Assembly (NCBI GenBank): GCA_965220535.1
Contig: OZ244833.1
Location: 2,604,001 to 2,668,000, forward strand
Origin: HK1 sp965220535
Lineage (GTDB): Bacteria > Pseudomonadota > Gammaproteobacteria > HK1
Length of the DNA stretch: 64,000 bases
Direction of reading: 5' to 3'
Shown here: positions 1 through 9,673 of the stretch, in pieces
Layout: each line of letters starts with the position of its first letter
How positions within the stretch are numbered: the stretch's first letter is position 1
Translations under genes and position numbers: made by a program
Notes under the pieces: generated by a model
Told to the model about the DNA's origin: nothing
Database searches by the model: none
Seen by the model: the letters and a program-made list of their open reading frames with translations, nothing else

Positions 1-1
1 G

Positions 2-2206
2 GTGTCGGGCTCGGCGCAGGCGAAGCGAGCGCTTGCTCCTTCATTGCCGACACCGTCCCCGACCGCGACGGCGCAGGCCGAGATCGCACCGAAGGTCGCC
101 TCGGCATCACCATCGAGCGAAACCGAGGAAGACCTTTCTTCATTGCCGACGCCGTCTCCGCTCGCGGCGGTGCAAGCCGAGATCGATCCGGCATCGCCAG
201 TGAGCGAACCCGAGGAGAGCGTCTCTTCCTTGCCGAAGCCGCCGGAGGTGTCGAGCCCGAAAGAGCCAGTTCGTCTCGCGGTCGAGACGGATGGTGTGTC
301 GGAGAAAGGGGAAGCGGCGGCCGAATCGCAGGCTTCGAAAGCCCGAAAGCCCTATTCGGAGCCGCTGATCGATTTGGCGGCGAAAGCAAGTGTCGAAACG
401 CAGTCCGCGCACGAGCCTGCCGCTGCGATTGCCGACACTCTCGCGGAATCGGAGAAGCCTGAGGTCGCTCCGTCGCCGAGGGTGCCGGATTCGGCGCAGG
501 CGAAGCGAGTGTTCACTTCTTCATCGCCGTCCCCGCCCTCGACCGCGGAGGTACAGGTCGAGATCGCTCCGAGGGTCGCCTCGGCATCACCCTCGAGCGA
601 GCCCGAGCAGAGCGTATCGTCCTTGCCGAAGCCGCCGGAGGTGTCGAGACCGAAAGAGCCCGTTCGCCTCGCGGTTGAGACGGATGGCGTATCGAAAAGC
701 GAAGAAGCGGCGGCCGAGTTGAGGGCTTCGAAAGCCCGGGGGCCCTATTCGGAACCGCTAGTCGAGTTGGCGGTGAAAGCGAGGGTCGAAGCGCAGTCCG
801 CGTCCGAGCCTGCCGCCGCCGCGATTGCCGACACCCTTGCGGAATCGGAGAAACCTGAGGTCGCTCCGTCGCCGAGGGTGCCGGATTCGGCGCAGGCGAA
901 GCGAGTGTTCACTTCTTCATCGCCGTTCCCGCCCCCGACCGCGGCGGCGCAGGCCGGGATCGCTCCGAAGGTCGCCTCGGCATCGTCCTCGAGCGAGACC
1001 GAGCAGAGCATATCGTCCTTGCCGAAGCCGCCGGAGGTGTCGAGCCTGGAAGAGCCCGTTAGCCTCGCGGTCGAGACGGATGGTGTGTTGAAAAGCGAAG
1101 AGGCGGTGGTCGAGTCGAGGGCTTCGAAAGCCCGGGAGCCATATTCGGAACCGCTAGTCGAGTTGGCGGCGAAAGCGAGGGTCGAAGCGCAGTCCGCGTC
1201 CGAGCCTGCCGCCGCCACGATTGCCGACACCCTTGCGGATTCGGAGAAGCCTGAGGTCGCTCCGTCGCCGAAGGTGCCGGATTCGGCGCAGGTGAAGCGA
1301 GTGTTCACTTCTTCATCGCCGTCCCCGTCCTCGACCGCGGCGGCGCAGTCCGATATCGCCCCGAAGCTCGCCTCGGCATCGTCCTCGAGCGAGCCCGAGG
1401 AAGCCCTTTCTTCATTGCCCGCACCGCCCCCGTCAACGACGGCGCAGTCCGGGATCACCCCGAAGGTCGCTTCGGCATCGCCCTCGAGCGAGTCCGAGGA
1501 AGCCCTTTCTTCATTGCCGGCATCGCCCCCGTCAGCGACGGCGCAGTCCGGGATCGCCCCGAAGGTCGCTTCGGCATCGCCCTCGAGCGAATCCGAGGAA
1601 GCCCTTTCTTCATCGCCCGCATCGCCCCCGTCAGCGACGGCGCAGTCCGGGTCTGTCTTGAACGACCCCGAAGAAACCGCCTCTTCGTTGCCGAGTGCAC
1701 TGGCGTTTTCGGATGCATCTCGGGCGCAGCCGGCCTTGCCTGCGGGGGAGTCGGAAGTATCCAACCCATCGTCTCCGATCGAAGCGCACGATCCGGCAAG
1801 GAGCGATCCGTCAGGGAGCCGGTCGTCGACGACGGTGTCGACGGATATCGAAGCCGAAGCGGGCGCGTCGCAGGAGGAGGGTTCGGAAGCGACCGCAGCG
1901 GCAAGCGGGCTGAAATCCGCCCGATCCGCTTACCTCGACGGGGTTCGCTCGCGCTTGGCGAAGTTCAAGAAATATCCACGCCGAGCGCGTCGTCGTCATC
2001 TGGAAGGGAGCGCCCTCTTGGCCTTCGTGGTCGACAGAGAGGGGCGGGTGATCGAGCACCGTATCGAGCGAAGCGCGGGTCATCGCCTCCTTGACTCGGA
2101 AGCCCGCTCGTTGATCGAAAGAGCGGCGCCCTTTGCGCCGATCCCGGCGAACTTGAATCTGGCCCGGATGCATATCCGCGTGCCGGTGGAGTTTTCCTTG
2201 GATTGA
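2..2206 (+). CDS. TonB-family protein with long internal repeats (5' end outside window)
   Basis: The reading frame is open to the left edge, and its first residues already belong to the internal repeat, so the true start lies outside the window. Residues about 640-734 form a TonB C-terminal domain: a basic YPRRARRR stretch, then a GSALLAFVVDREGRV strand and an IRVPVEFSL ending. This domain normally contacts outer-membrane receptors and passes on energy from ExbB/ExbD. Almost everything before it is Ser/Pro/Ala/Glu-rich low-complexity sequence made of two nested repeat families, probably a long spacer crossing the periplasm. No transmembrane anchor is visible here and no exbB/exbD lies next to it. 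The C-terminal domain assignment is firm. Which receptor it serves is unknown; the btuB-like receptor at 44 kb is only a possibility. Confidence 0.75.
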   Translation: MSGSAQAKRALAPSLPTPSPTATAQAEIAPKVASASPSSETEEDLSSLPTPSPLAAVQAEIDPASPVSEPEESVSSLPKPPEVSSPKEPVRLAVETDGVSEKGEAAAESQASKARKPYSEPLIDLAAKASVETQSAHEPAAAIADTLAESEKPEVAPSPRVPDSAQAKRVFTSSSPSPPSTAEVQVEIAPRVASASPSSEPEQSVSSLPKPPEVSRPKEPVRLAVETDGVSKSEEAAAELRASKARGPYSEPLVELAVKARVEAQSASEPAAAAIADTLAESEKPEVAPSPRVPDSAQAKRVFTSSSPFPPPTAAAQAGIAPKVASASSSSETEQSISSLPKPPEVSSLEEPVSLAVETDGVLKSEEAVVESRASKAREPYSEPLVELAAKARVEAQSASEPAAATIADTLADSEKPEVAPSPKVPDSAQVKRVFTSSSPSPSSTAAAQSDIAPKLASASSSSEPEEALSSLPAPPPSTTAQSGITPKVASASPSSESEEALSSLPASPPSATAQSGIAPKVASASPSSESEEALSSSPASPPSATAQSGSVLNDPEETASSLPSALAFSDASRAQPALPAGESEVSNPSSPIEAHDPARSDPSGSRSSTTVSTDIEAEAGASQEEGSEATAAASGLKSARSAYLDGVRSRLAKFKKYPRRARRRHLEGSALLAFVVDREGRVIEHRIERSAGHRLLDSEARSLIERAAPFAPIPANLNLARMHIRVPVEFSLD
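438..1640 (+). repeat. Nested coding repeats: 396-bp unit, then 96-bp unit
   Basis: Within the TonB-like gene the phrase CCTGAGGTCGCTCCGTCGCC recurs at 458, 854 and 1250, an exact 396-bp (132-codon) period; a diverged copy precedes it. From about 1436 a shorter 96-bp (32-codon) unit takes over, with GCAGTCCGGG at 1445, 1541 and 1637. Both periods are multiples of three, so copy-number changes would keep the frame. Confidence 0.85.
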
Positions 2207-2548
2207 CAAGGAAGGGGGCGATGTCGCGTTTTTCGCGGCCGTGGCTCCCCGAGACGAAGCGAGGATCGAAGCCCTCGAACCCGACCGCAAGCGCGTATCC
2301 GCTCGGCATTTCGAAGTGCGAGGTCTTAAGGGCGACGAGTACAATTCTCGATTCGGATCGTCCCGACCGGGATCGACGCTAAGCGAGGGAGAACGACCTT
2401 ATCGACTCCGGCGGGCGTTGTCCCGGCGGTCTCTTTTTTCCGGGTTTTTCCGGGACGAACATCGTCATCGGACGAGGATCCACAGCGCAGGCGATGCCCC
2501 GCCTTGGAAAAACCCCTTGCCCTTTGCCGTATAAGGATCGTATCGATA
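2207..2548. other. Intergenic region between tonB-like gene and flavoprotein gene
   Basis: About 340 bases without a convincing gene. The overlapping reading frames here are Arg-rich shadows that run on from the tonB-like gene. A G/C-rich stretch with CCCGG and CCGGG blocks around a T-run lies near 2425-2457, but it does not make a clean terminator. The next gene has an AAGGA ribosome-binding site near 2533. Confidence 0.4.
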
Positions 2549-3652
2549 ATGGATCGCGTCGAGTGCATCGTGATCGGAGGCGGGGTGATCGGCCTTGCGG
2601 TGGCGCGGGCTTTGGCTCGGCGCGGCAAGGAAGTCTTCGTCCTCGAACGGCATGCGGTGATCGGCTCGGAGACGAGTTCGCGCAATTCCGGGGTGATCCA
2701 CGCCGGTCTTTACTACCCCTCCGGCAGTTTGCGGGCGCGAGTCTGCGTTGCCGGACGGCACGCGCTCTATGATTTCTGCGCCTCGCACGGGGTGTCCCAT
2801 GCCCGCGTCGGCAAGCTGGTGGTGGCGACGGAGGAGGAGCAGATCGAAGCCTTGGATGCTTTGATCGATCGCGCTCGCGGCAACGGCGTCGACGACCTCG
2901 TACGCTTGGATCCCGAGGAAGCGCGGTCGCTCGAACCGCTTGTCGTTTGCCGAGGAGCCTTCCTTTCGCCCTCGACCGGTATCGTGGACGTGCACGAGTA
3001 CATGCTGGCCCTCGAGGGAGAGGCGCAGGCGGCCGGCGCCCTCGTGGCTTTGGAAAGCCCCTGTCTCGGCGGCGCGGTCCGCGATGACGGAATCCGCATC
3101 GACATCGGGGGGCGCGAGCCGACGAGCCTGATCGCCGAAATCGTGGTCAACGCCGCGGGGCTAGGAGCCCAAGAGCTCGCCCGTCATCTGAAAGGACTGG
3201 ATCCGGCGCACATCCCGCCCCTTTATTACGCGAAAGGGAACTATTTTTCCTTGACCGGTCCTTCCCCCTTTTCGCACCTGATTTACCCGATGCCTTCGGG
3301 GGCGTGGCTCGGGGTGCATGTCGGGTTGGATCTGAGCAATCGATGTCGTTTCGGCCCGGATTTGCACTGGGTCGACAGCATCGATTACGACGTGGATATC
3401 GCCGAAGCGGAGAATTTCGCGGCCTCGATCCGGCGCTACTACCCCGCGCTTGCCGAGGGCGCGCTTTGCCCCGACTACACCGGTATCCGCCCCAAGATCT
3501 ACGGCCCGAAAGAGGCGGCTGCGGATTTTATGGTCCAATGCCCCCGCACCCACGGAATCGAGGGGCTGGTCAATCTATTCGGCATCGAATCCCCCGGATT
3601 GACCTCGTCGCTCGCGCTTGCCGACGAGGTGGCGGATCGAGTCGGGGCATGA
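2549..3652 (+). CDS. L-2-hydroxyglutarate oxidase-like FAD-dependent oxidoreductase
   Basis: A 367-residue DAO-superfamily flavoprotein. The N-terminus carries the dinucleotide-binding fold (GGGVIGLAVARAL followed by an ERH strand end), and SRNSGVIHAGLYY is the signature of the LhgO/L2HGDH branch, which oxidises L-2-hydroxyglutarate to 2-oxoglutarate and passes electrons to quinones. A C-terminal GIRPK...ESPGLTSS block completes the FAD-binding fold. The length matches the family (about 370-400). The start was placed at the ATG at 2549, which follows an AAGGA motif; an upstream frame extension adds only unrelated residues. The substrate is inferred from family signatures, and relatives such as glycerol-3-phosphate dehydrogenase-like enzymes cannot be fully excluded. 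It is a monocistronic-looking gene facing the HIT gene. Confidence 0.75.
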   Translation: MDRVECIVIGGGVIGLAVARALARRGKEVFVLERHAVIGSETSSRNSGVIHAGLYYPSGSLRARVCVAGRHALYDFCASHGVSHARVGKLVVATEEEQIEALDALIDRARGNGVDDLVRLDPEEARSLEPLVVCRGAFLSPSTGIVDVHEYMLALEGEAQAAGALVALESPCLGGAVRDDGIRIDIGGREPTSLIAEIVVNAAGLGAQELARHLKGLDPAHIPPLYYAKGNYFSLTGPSPFSHLIYPMPSGAWLGVHVGLDLSNRCRFGPDLHWVDSIDYDVDIAEAENFAASIRRYYPALAEGALCPDYTGIRPKIYGPKEAAADFMVQCPRTHGIEGLVNLFGIESPGLTSSLALADEVADRVGA

Positions 3653-3703
3653 TCCCTTTTCTCGATCCCTTTTACGCGATCCCTTTTCGGTCGTCGGCGC
3701 GCT

Positions 3704-4054
3704 TCATTTTTCGGTTTTGACCATATTGCCGAGATTGCGGCCACCGATCAGATGCAGATGCAGATGGAAGACCTCCTGATTCCCGTCCTTGTTGCAGTTG
3801 AGGATCAGCCGATAACCGCTTTCGGCGATGCCTTCGCTTTTTGCGATATCGCGGGCTTTGAGCAGCATCTTGCCGGCCAAGGCCTCGTCCCCGTCCTCGA
3901 GGTCGTTGACGGTGGGGATTTCCCGATTCGGCACGATCAGAATATGGGTGGGGGCAGCGGGGTTGATATCGCGGAATGCGGTGAGATGATCGTCCTGATA
4001 GACGATATCGGCGGGCAGTTCGCCATTGATGATCTTCGAGAAAATCGTGGACAT
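3704..4054 (-). CDS. HIT family protein (HINT-type nucleotide hydrolase)
   Basis: A 116-residue histidine-triad protein. The C-terminal HLHLHLIGG motif (His97, His99, His101) is the HIT catalytic triad, and the N-terminal FSKIINGELPADIVYQDD segment is typical of the bacterial HinT branch, which hydrolyses adenosine 5'-phosphoramidates and related nucleotide conjugates. The length is standard. It lies on the minus strand between two plus-strand genes and converges with the flavoprotein gene across a gap of about 50 bases. Confidence 0.9.
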   Translation of the reverse strand: MSTIFSKIINGELPADIVYQDDHLTAFRDINPAAPTHILIVPNREIPTVNDLEDGDEALAGKMLLKARDIAKSEGIAESGYRLILNCNKDGNQEVFHLHLHLIGGRNLGNMVKTEK

Positions 4055-4214
4055 GCGCTTGGTCTCTTCGGCGGATGGAAAAAAGGTAAGCGGGATATCT
4101 CGAAGGCCGTCTTCGAGGATTCCCGCGGCGACGATAGCGAGGGGATCATATAGCCCGATCCTCTATCGACCCGAAAAAAGAAGCCTGACGGGTCGGATGA
4201 CATTCATCGGATGC

Positions 4215-4264
4215 GGGCCGAGGCGGGCCGAGGTAGGCCAAGGCAGGCCGAGGCAGGCCAAGGC
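4215..4264. repeat. 10-bp tandem repeat, five copies, upstream of mmsA
   Basis: Five near-identical units of GGGCCGAGGC / AGGCCAAGGC type lie head to tail between the HIT gene start and mmsA, ending about 63 bases before the mmsA start codon. Confidence 0.8.
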
Positions 4265-4327
4265 ACCGGCTAGCCCTTTCGCATCCGCTTTTTACGGAAA
4301 CCGCTTCATAACCAACGGAGACGAGCC

Positions 4328-5848
<1,521 letters not shown>

Positions 5849-6076
5849 AAGCGGGGGGGGGTATCTGCATTCATGCCTCTACTCGCATTTTTATCGCCCC
5901 GGCCGATCAAGTTTTTGTGGCCGGGGTGAGCTCCAAGGGCAAAATAGAGTGCTGATGATCAGAAATTTGGATATCGGGTATTGCTAATACCTCTACTTTA
6001 TGGGTAAGATTGCATCGGAGGCTAGCGACCTTGAAGGTAGGTAGTTTTTTGTGAAAGTCACAGAGGGTGATTACAG

Positions 6077-7102
6077 ATGACTCATCTTGCGAGGCCAATT
6101 AGGAAACACCGCTCTCTTGGCACCCAGCCATACGGTGCCTTAATGGATATCATGTGCGATAATCAAGAGTGGGGCATACAGAAATACAGGCGAGATTTAT
6201 TTCTCGCTAGATTGGCCAGCACCGGTAAGAATCCTTATAAGAGGTATACGCAATCCCCTTTGCGTTACGCCGGCGGTAAAAGTCTTGCTGTCGGCTTGAT
6301 CATAGAGTCTATGCCAGCTAACATAAAAACGGTTGTATCTCCCTTTATGGGTGGCGGCTCGGTTGAGATCGCTCTTGCGCGTGAGCTAGATTTGCCGGTG
6401 ATCGCATATGATATTTTTACGATTCTTTGCCAGTATTGGCAGGTGCAGATCAATAACCCAGAGTATTTGGCGGAGACCCTTATGCAATGGCAACCCAGTC
6501 AAGATATTTATAAAGAGGTAAAGGCCCGCCTTAAGTCTCATTGGCGGGGTGAGAATAAGATAAAGGACAAAGTTCTTCTAGCGGCTCATTATTGGTATAA
6601 TCATAACTTATCTTACGGCCCAGGTTTTCTGGGTTGGATGTCAAAAATATATGAATGCCCTAATAGATATAAGCGTCTTGTTGACAAGGTACGTCGCTTT
6701 GACGTGGGGAATATGAAAGTTCGGCAAGGATCATTTGAAAAGTCACTGCCCGAGCATAGAGATGATTTTCTATACTGTGATCCACCATATTATTTGCATG
6801 GAAATAGTAAGATGTTTCGAGGTATATATCCTCAACGGAATTTCCCGGTTCATCATGATGGCTTTGATCATCAGGCATTGCGCGACCTGCTTCTAGATCA
6901 TAAAGGTGGTTTTGTAATGTCCTATAATGATTGCGATGTCATTCGAGAGTGGTACTCATCTTGTGATATACGTCAGGTTGAATGGCAATATACAATGGGA
7001 CAGGGCGAGACAAGAATTGGAAAAAATCGCATTAATAACGGAACCTACCACAACGTAAAAGATTCGCATGAGATTTTGATTTCTAAAGGACCGGAAAAAT
7101 GA
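6077..7102 (+). CDS. Type II DNA adenine-N6 methyltransferase, D12 class
   Basis: A 341-residue D12-class (Dam-like) methyltransferase. It has the SAM-binding motif FMGGGS (residues 90-95) and the catalytic DPPYY motif (Asp235-Tyr239). PLRYAGGKS just before the first motif is also typical of the class. It would methylate adenine N6 in the recognition site and protect host DNA from the overlapping endonuclease gene. The DNA is clearly A+T-rich compared with mmsA and uses A/T-ending codons, a sign of recent acquisition. The start at 6077 follows a GAGGG motif; internal ATGs near 6140 are alternatives that would remove a poorly conserved N-terminus. The specificity cannot be read from the sequence. 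Confidence 0.88.
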   Translation: MTHLARPIRKHRSLGTQPYGALMDIMCDNQEWGIQKYRRDLFLARLASTGKNPYKRYTQSPLRYAGGKSLAVGLIIESMPANIKTVVSPFMGGGSVEIALARELDLPVIAYDIFTILCQYWQVQINNPEYLAETLMQWQPSQDIYKEVKARLKSHWRGENKIKDKVLLAAHYWYNHNLSYGPGFLGWMSKIYECPNRYKRLVDKVRRFDVGNMKVRQGSFEKSLPEHRDDFLYCDPPYYLHGNSKMFRGIYPQRNFPVHHDGFDHQALRDLLLDHKGGFVMSYNDCDVIREWYSSCDIRQVEWQYTMGQGETRIGKNRINNGTYHNVKDSHEILISKGPEK

Positions 7103-7908
7103 ATTCACCAGAAAAAGGAATGTCCCCTGAGCAAGCCTCTTTAAAGAAAATCTCTGGTCATATAAACGAATATGACTATGCGGATTTGATCAGCGCAAAT
7201 GTCAATGCGGGCGGGCAAACTCGCAAGATGGATGTCCTAGATGGTCGTCATGATGCACATTCGGTGAAGGCAGGAAAGAAATGGCAGATATTTTTATACT
7301 CAAGAGAAAGATTTGAGAGAAACACAGTGTTTCAATTACTGGGTGAAATTCCAAATTATATGATATCTTGTATTGATACGTTACCTAAAGATCGTGATGA
7401 TCGAGTGAAAAACTCTGGTTATTATAAAATCGCACTACAGAATCCTATGCGTAAATTAGCAGAAAAACTACAGGATAAAAAATTACTGGAGGCTTTTATG
7501 TCAAAGGCTTTTTTTGAGTCTGGAGGGGTAAAGTATTTAGCTATTCTTCCGGTAGAATTTGATCAGATAGAGACTCCTGCCGATGAAAAAATATTTCATG
7601 TCTTTGATTCCGAGGAGGTAATAAATACCTTATGTAATGGTATGGTTGTAAGAAATTCCATGGCAAGAAATAAGAATCAATATGATGCTCAGAAAGTTAT
7701 TTTTCGTCATAAAAAGAATATGGGAGAGATAGAACTAAGAACTGACAAAAAACAGTATGGCAGGATGAAAATGTGGTTTGACGCTAAATATGTTCTGTCA
7801 TTTTTGCAGGAAAAAATAATACAAAAAGAAATCGTATTTTCTCGCGTGATGGTCTATGGGAAAGGAATTAGAAAGATGCAATATTTGAGGAACCAAGTTA
7901 AATTTTGA
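7099..7908 (+). CDS. Putative type II restriction endonuclease paired with the D12 methylase
   Basis: A 269-residue protein whose ATG overlaps the methylase stop (ATGA), so the two are translationally coupled. It is strongly A+T-rich and Lys-rich like its partner. The N-terminal half holds KMDVLDGR (Asp45, Asp48) followed by HSVKAGKKW (Lys57), a possible PD-(D/E)XK-type catalytic core with Ser in place of the acidic residue. I do not recognise a named isoschizomer family. The function is inferred mainly from position beside an orphan-sized methylase and from this core. It should act in the cytoplasm on unmethylated incoming DNA. Confidence 0.6.
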   Translation: MNSPEKGMSPEQASLKKISGHINEYDYADLISANVNAGGQTRKMDVLDGRHDAHSVKAGKKWQIFLYSRERFERNTVFQLLGEIPNYMISCIDTLPKDRDDRVKNSGYYKIALQNPMRKLAEKLQDKKLLEAFMSKAFFESGGVKYLAILPVEFDQIETPADEKIFHVFDSEEVINTLCNGMVVRNSMARNKNQYDAQKVIFRHKKNMGEIELRTDKKQYGRMKMWFDAKYVLSFLQEKIIQKEIVFSRVMVYGKGIRKMQYLRNQVKF

Positions 7909-7999
7909 CTGCGGACTCGGCTACGGAAATATTTTTTGCTTACTAAAGAGTCGAAGAAAGCACCTCCGAGTACTGTGAAGATACAATGTTTTTATGATC

Positions 8000-8165
8000 C
8001 GAGCGACATCGAGACCTTCGGATTCGCATGAGGCATCTCCCATCTGCTCAAAGGGGATATCAACGAGCACGTCGCCAGCGAGTTGTAAAGCCTGAGGTCG
8101 AGTCCTTAGATATCGAACCCTTCGATTGTGAGGGCAAGAGATTTGAACACTGGTCTTTATGCCAC
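8000..8165 (+). pseudogene. Mosaic relic of a second mmsA copy
   Basis: Bases about 8000-8095 match mmsA 4650-4740: CTGCTCAAAGGGGATATCAA against CTCAAAGGGGAGATCAACGA, continuing through the GAGCACGTCGCC / GAGAACGTCGCC segment. From about 8094 the match jumps to mmsA 5250-5330; in translation KPEVESLDIEPFDCEG stands against RPKVSSLNIGPFDGEG. Roughly 500 bases of the gene are missing between the two pieces and the frame holds stops. It is therefore a dead, internally deleted fragment of an mmsA duplicate, now separated from intact mmsA by the restriction-modification genes. Confidence 0.8.
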
Positions 8166-8360
8166 CGTCGATTCTGTTCGCGAGACGAGGGTATCCGCGA
8201 GTCGTCATATCGGAGGTCGACAAGTACTTCGTTGGCATCGTCGGTGTCGCGGAAGAGAAGCGATAGAGTGTTGAAATGGCTTGACGGGGGGCGGATGCAA
8301 GGTACCCACCGACCGCTTCGGCTGCAACTAGATGTACCTAAAAGAGGTAAGGAGAAAAAG
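8166..8360 (+). repeat. Leader copy 1 of a tandem duplication
   Basis: This leader is recognisably the same sequence as about 9410-9673. Shared landmarks are TATCCGCGAG / TGTCCGCGAG, GTCGACAAG, GTCGCGGAAGAGAAGCGA, GTTGAAA..GGCTTGAC, and the ribosome-binding region TAAAGAGGTAA ahead of each hydrolase start. Both leaders therefore came from duplication of a block comprising leader plus hydrolase gene. Confidence 0.75.
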
Positions 8361-9302
8361 ATGGAGACCCATTCAAACGATAGCTCCTGTCTTTGTCCGC
8401 TTCGAGCGCCGAAGGGCTTATCCACTGCAACCGTCTACGTAAAGGGGTTCGGGGAAGAGAAAGGCAAATTTAATGCTTGGCTTGAACAGCACGAAAAGCT
8501 TGAATGTTCCCATGGCTGGCATTCTGATGTTTACGGGTATAGGTGGTCGTCCGGGGATTTGAAAAAGATGGCTTTATGGATGGGAATTAAGGCAATTTTG
8601 TTGCTTTGTGGGAGGGTTGCTTTGAGAAGGCTCGTTTTTATCCTTTCCGGTCCGGCTGGCTGGTGGGTGACTGCGGGGATTACTTTGGCAGAATCCCTAA
8701 GATGGCTGAGAAGGCGCTATCAAAAAGCGGAAGAAGAAGCGAAAAAAGACGCGGGCGAATGCGGTCCGCCTGATCTTGTTACGCATATCAATGACCTGAA
8801 ATCCCGATACGACAAGGTGCGAGTGGTAGCGCATTCGCTGGGTTGCCGGCTCGTGCTCGAAGCGGTTAAAGCCCTTCCCCATGAGTCTCGTCCTTGGCGA
8901 ATCCACCTGTGTGCGCCGGCTAGCAGTGAGGATGAGGTGAAGGATATCTTGGGGAGCGGAATCGCGCGGGATCATGCGTGGATCTACTACACCAAAAAGG
9001 ATCGAGCCCTCAGTTTTCGCCGGGTTGCTGTCAGAGGAAAGGCAATGGGGGCAGTTGGTCTTGTAGGGAATTATCCAATGTTGACTTCAAGGCTGACGCG
9101 GGTGGATGTGAGCAAGAAATTTGGATTTTGGGTGCATTGGGAATACGCAAAAAAGTTTGCTCAGATAGTTGAAGGAGATATTGAGCCTCACAAGCCGCGG
9201 TCAAGTGGGAAGATTCCCTTGTCGGACAAGAAAGATGCTCCCGCCGAAGGAGCAAGTCTGCCGTTGTCGAAAGAGTTGTTGGATGAGAAGAAGCGCGGAT
9301 AG
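8361..9302 (+). CDS. Alpha/beta-hydrolase-like protein, copy 1 (C-terminally truncated)
   Basis: A 313-residue protein with the nucleophile-elbow-like AHSLG motif (Ser159) in RVVAHSLGCRLVLEAVK, resembling DUF726/lipase-like alpha/beta hydrolases. A basic, hydrophobic segment near residues 75-105 may be membrane-associated. The start ATG follows AAGGAG. It is a paralogue of the gene at 9674: both begin with TATVYVKGFG and share LCAPA..EDEVKGILG. Copy 1 stops early. The bases after its stop (about 9305-9355) still encode, in another frame, QKKSIEIGGTNPMSA, matching QKKAIETGDAKPMSA of copy 2, so a frameshift has cut off the coiled C-terminal tail. The substrate is unknown. It could be a lipase-like effector or a host-interaction enzyme; no immunity partner is seen. 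Confidence 0.6.
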   Translation: METHSNDSSCLCPLRAPKGLSTATVYVKGFGEEKGKFNAWLEQHEKLECSHGWHSDVYGYRWSSGDLKKMALWMGIKAILLLCGRVALRRLVFILSGPAGWWVTAGITLAESLRWLRRRYQKAEEEAKKDAGECGPPDLVTHINDLKSRYDKVRVVAHSLGCRLVLEAVKALPHESRPWRIHLCAPASSEDEVKDILGSGIARDHAWIYYTKKDRALSFRRVAVRGKAMGAVGLVGNYPMLTSRLTRVDVSKKFGFWVHWEYAKKFAQIVEGDIEPHKPRSSGKIPLSDKKDAPAEGASLPLSKELLDEKKRG

Positions 9303-9409
9303 CGGGGCAGAAGAAGTCAATCGAGATCGGCGGTACCAATCCGATGTCGGCGAAGAAATCCAAGATGCCAAGGACCGAATCCCGAAAGGGTGGCGATGAG
9401 ATTCGAATG

Positions 9410-9673
9410 CGAGTTCCTATGCCCCGTAGATTCTATCGGCGTAAGACGTAGGGTGTCCGCGAGGTCGTGGTATCGGAGTCGACAAGCGTTGCGTCGGCCG
9501 CATCGTCGGATGTCGCGGAAGAGAAGCGAGGTTGTGTTGAAACGGCTTGACTTCGGGGGGGGGGGGGGGGTATTTATGATGGCGGGTGTTCGGGTGCACG
9601 GTACTGACCGAATGCTTTGCCCGAACGCTTGGGGCGCAAGCCATCGATAATCCTAAAGAGGTAAAGAGAAAAA
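9410..9673 (+). repeat. Leader copy 2 of the tandem duplication
   Basis: Diverged second copy of the 8166-8360 leader ahead of the second hydrolase gene. It differs chiefly by an expanded G run at 9555-9570 and by about 60 extra bases after it. The region 9303-9409 between the units is the decayed 3' end of hydrolase copy 1. Confidence 0.75.
9555..9570 (+). repeat. Homopolymer of 16 G
   Basis: An uninterrupted run of 16 G lies about 100 bases upstream of the second hydrolase start. Runs this long are prone to replication slippage. The equivalent position in leader 1 has only six G, and a nine-G run follows mmsA at 5853-5861 with a similar downstream context (TAT..AT). Confidence 0.85.

Noticed and set aside
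745..1764. 339-codon frame antisense to the TonB-like gene
   Set aside because: It is a shadow of the repeat; high GC and repeats with a period divisible by three keep several frames open.
5897..5926. Perfect CCCCGGCC/GGCCGGGG hairpin after mmsA as a terminator
   Set aside because: The loop is 14 bases and no T-run follows the stem, so it lacks the intrinsic-terminator signature.
5907..6098. 63-codon minus-strand frame before the methylase
   Set aside because: No ribosome-binding site and no recognisable protein; the A+T-rich insert boundary makes random frames likely.
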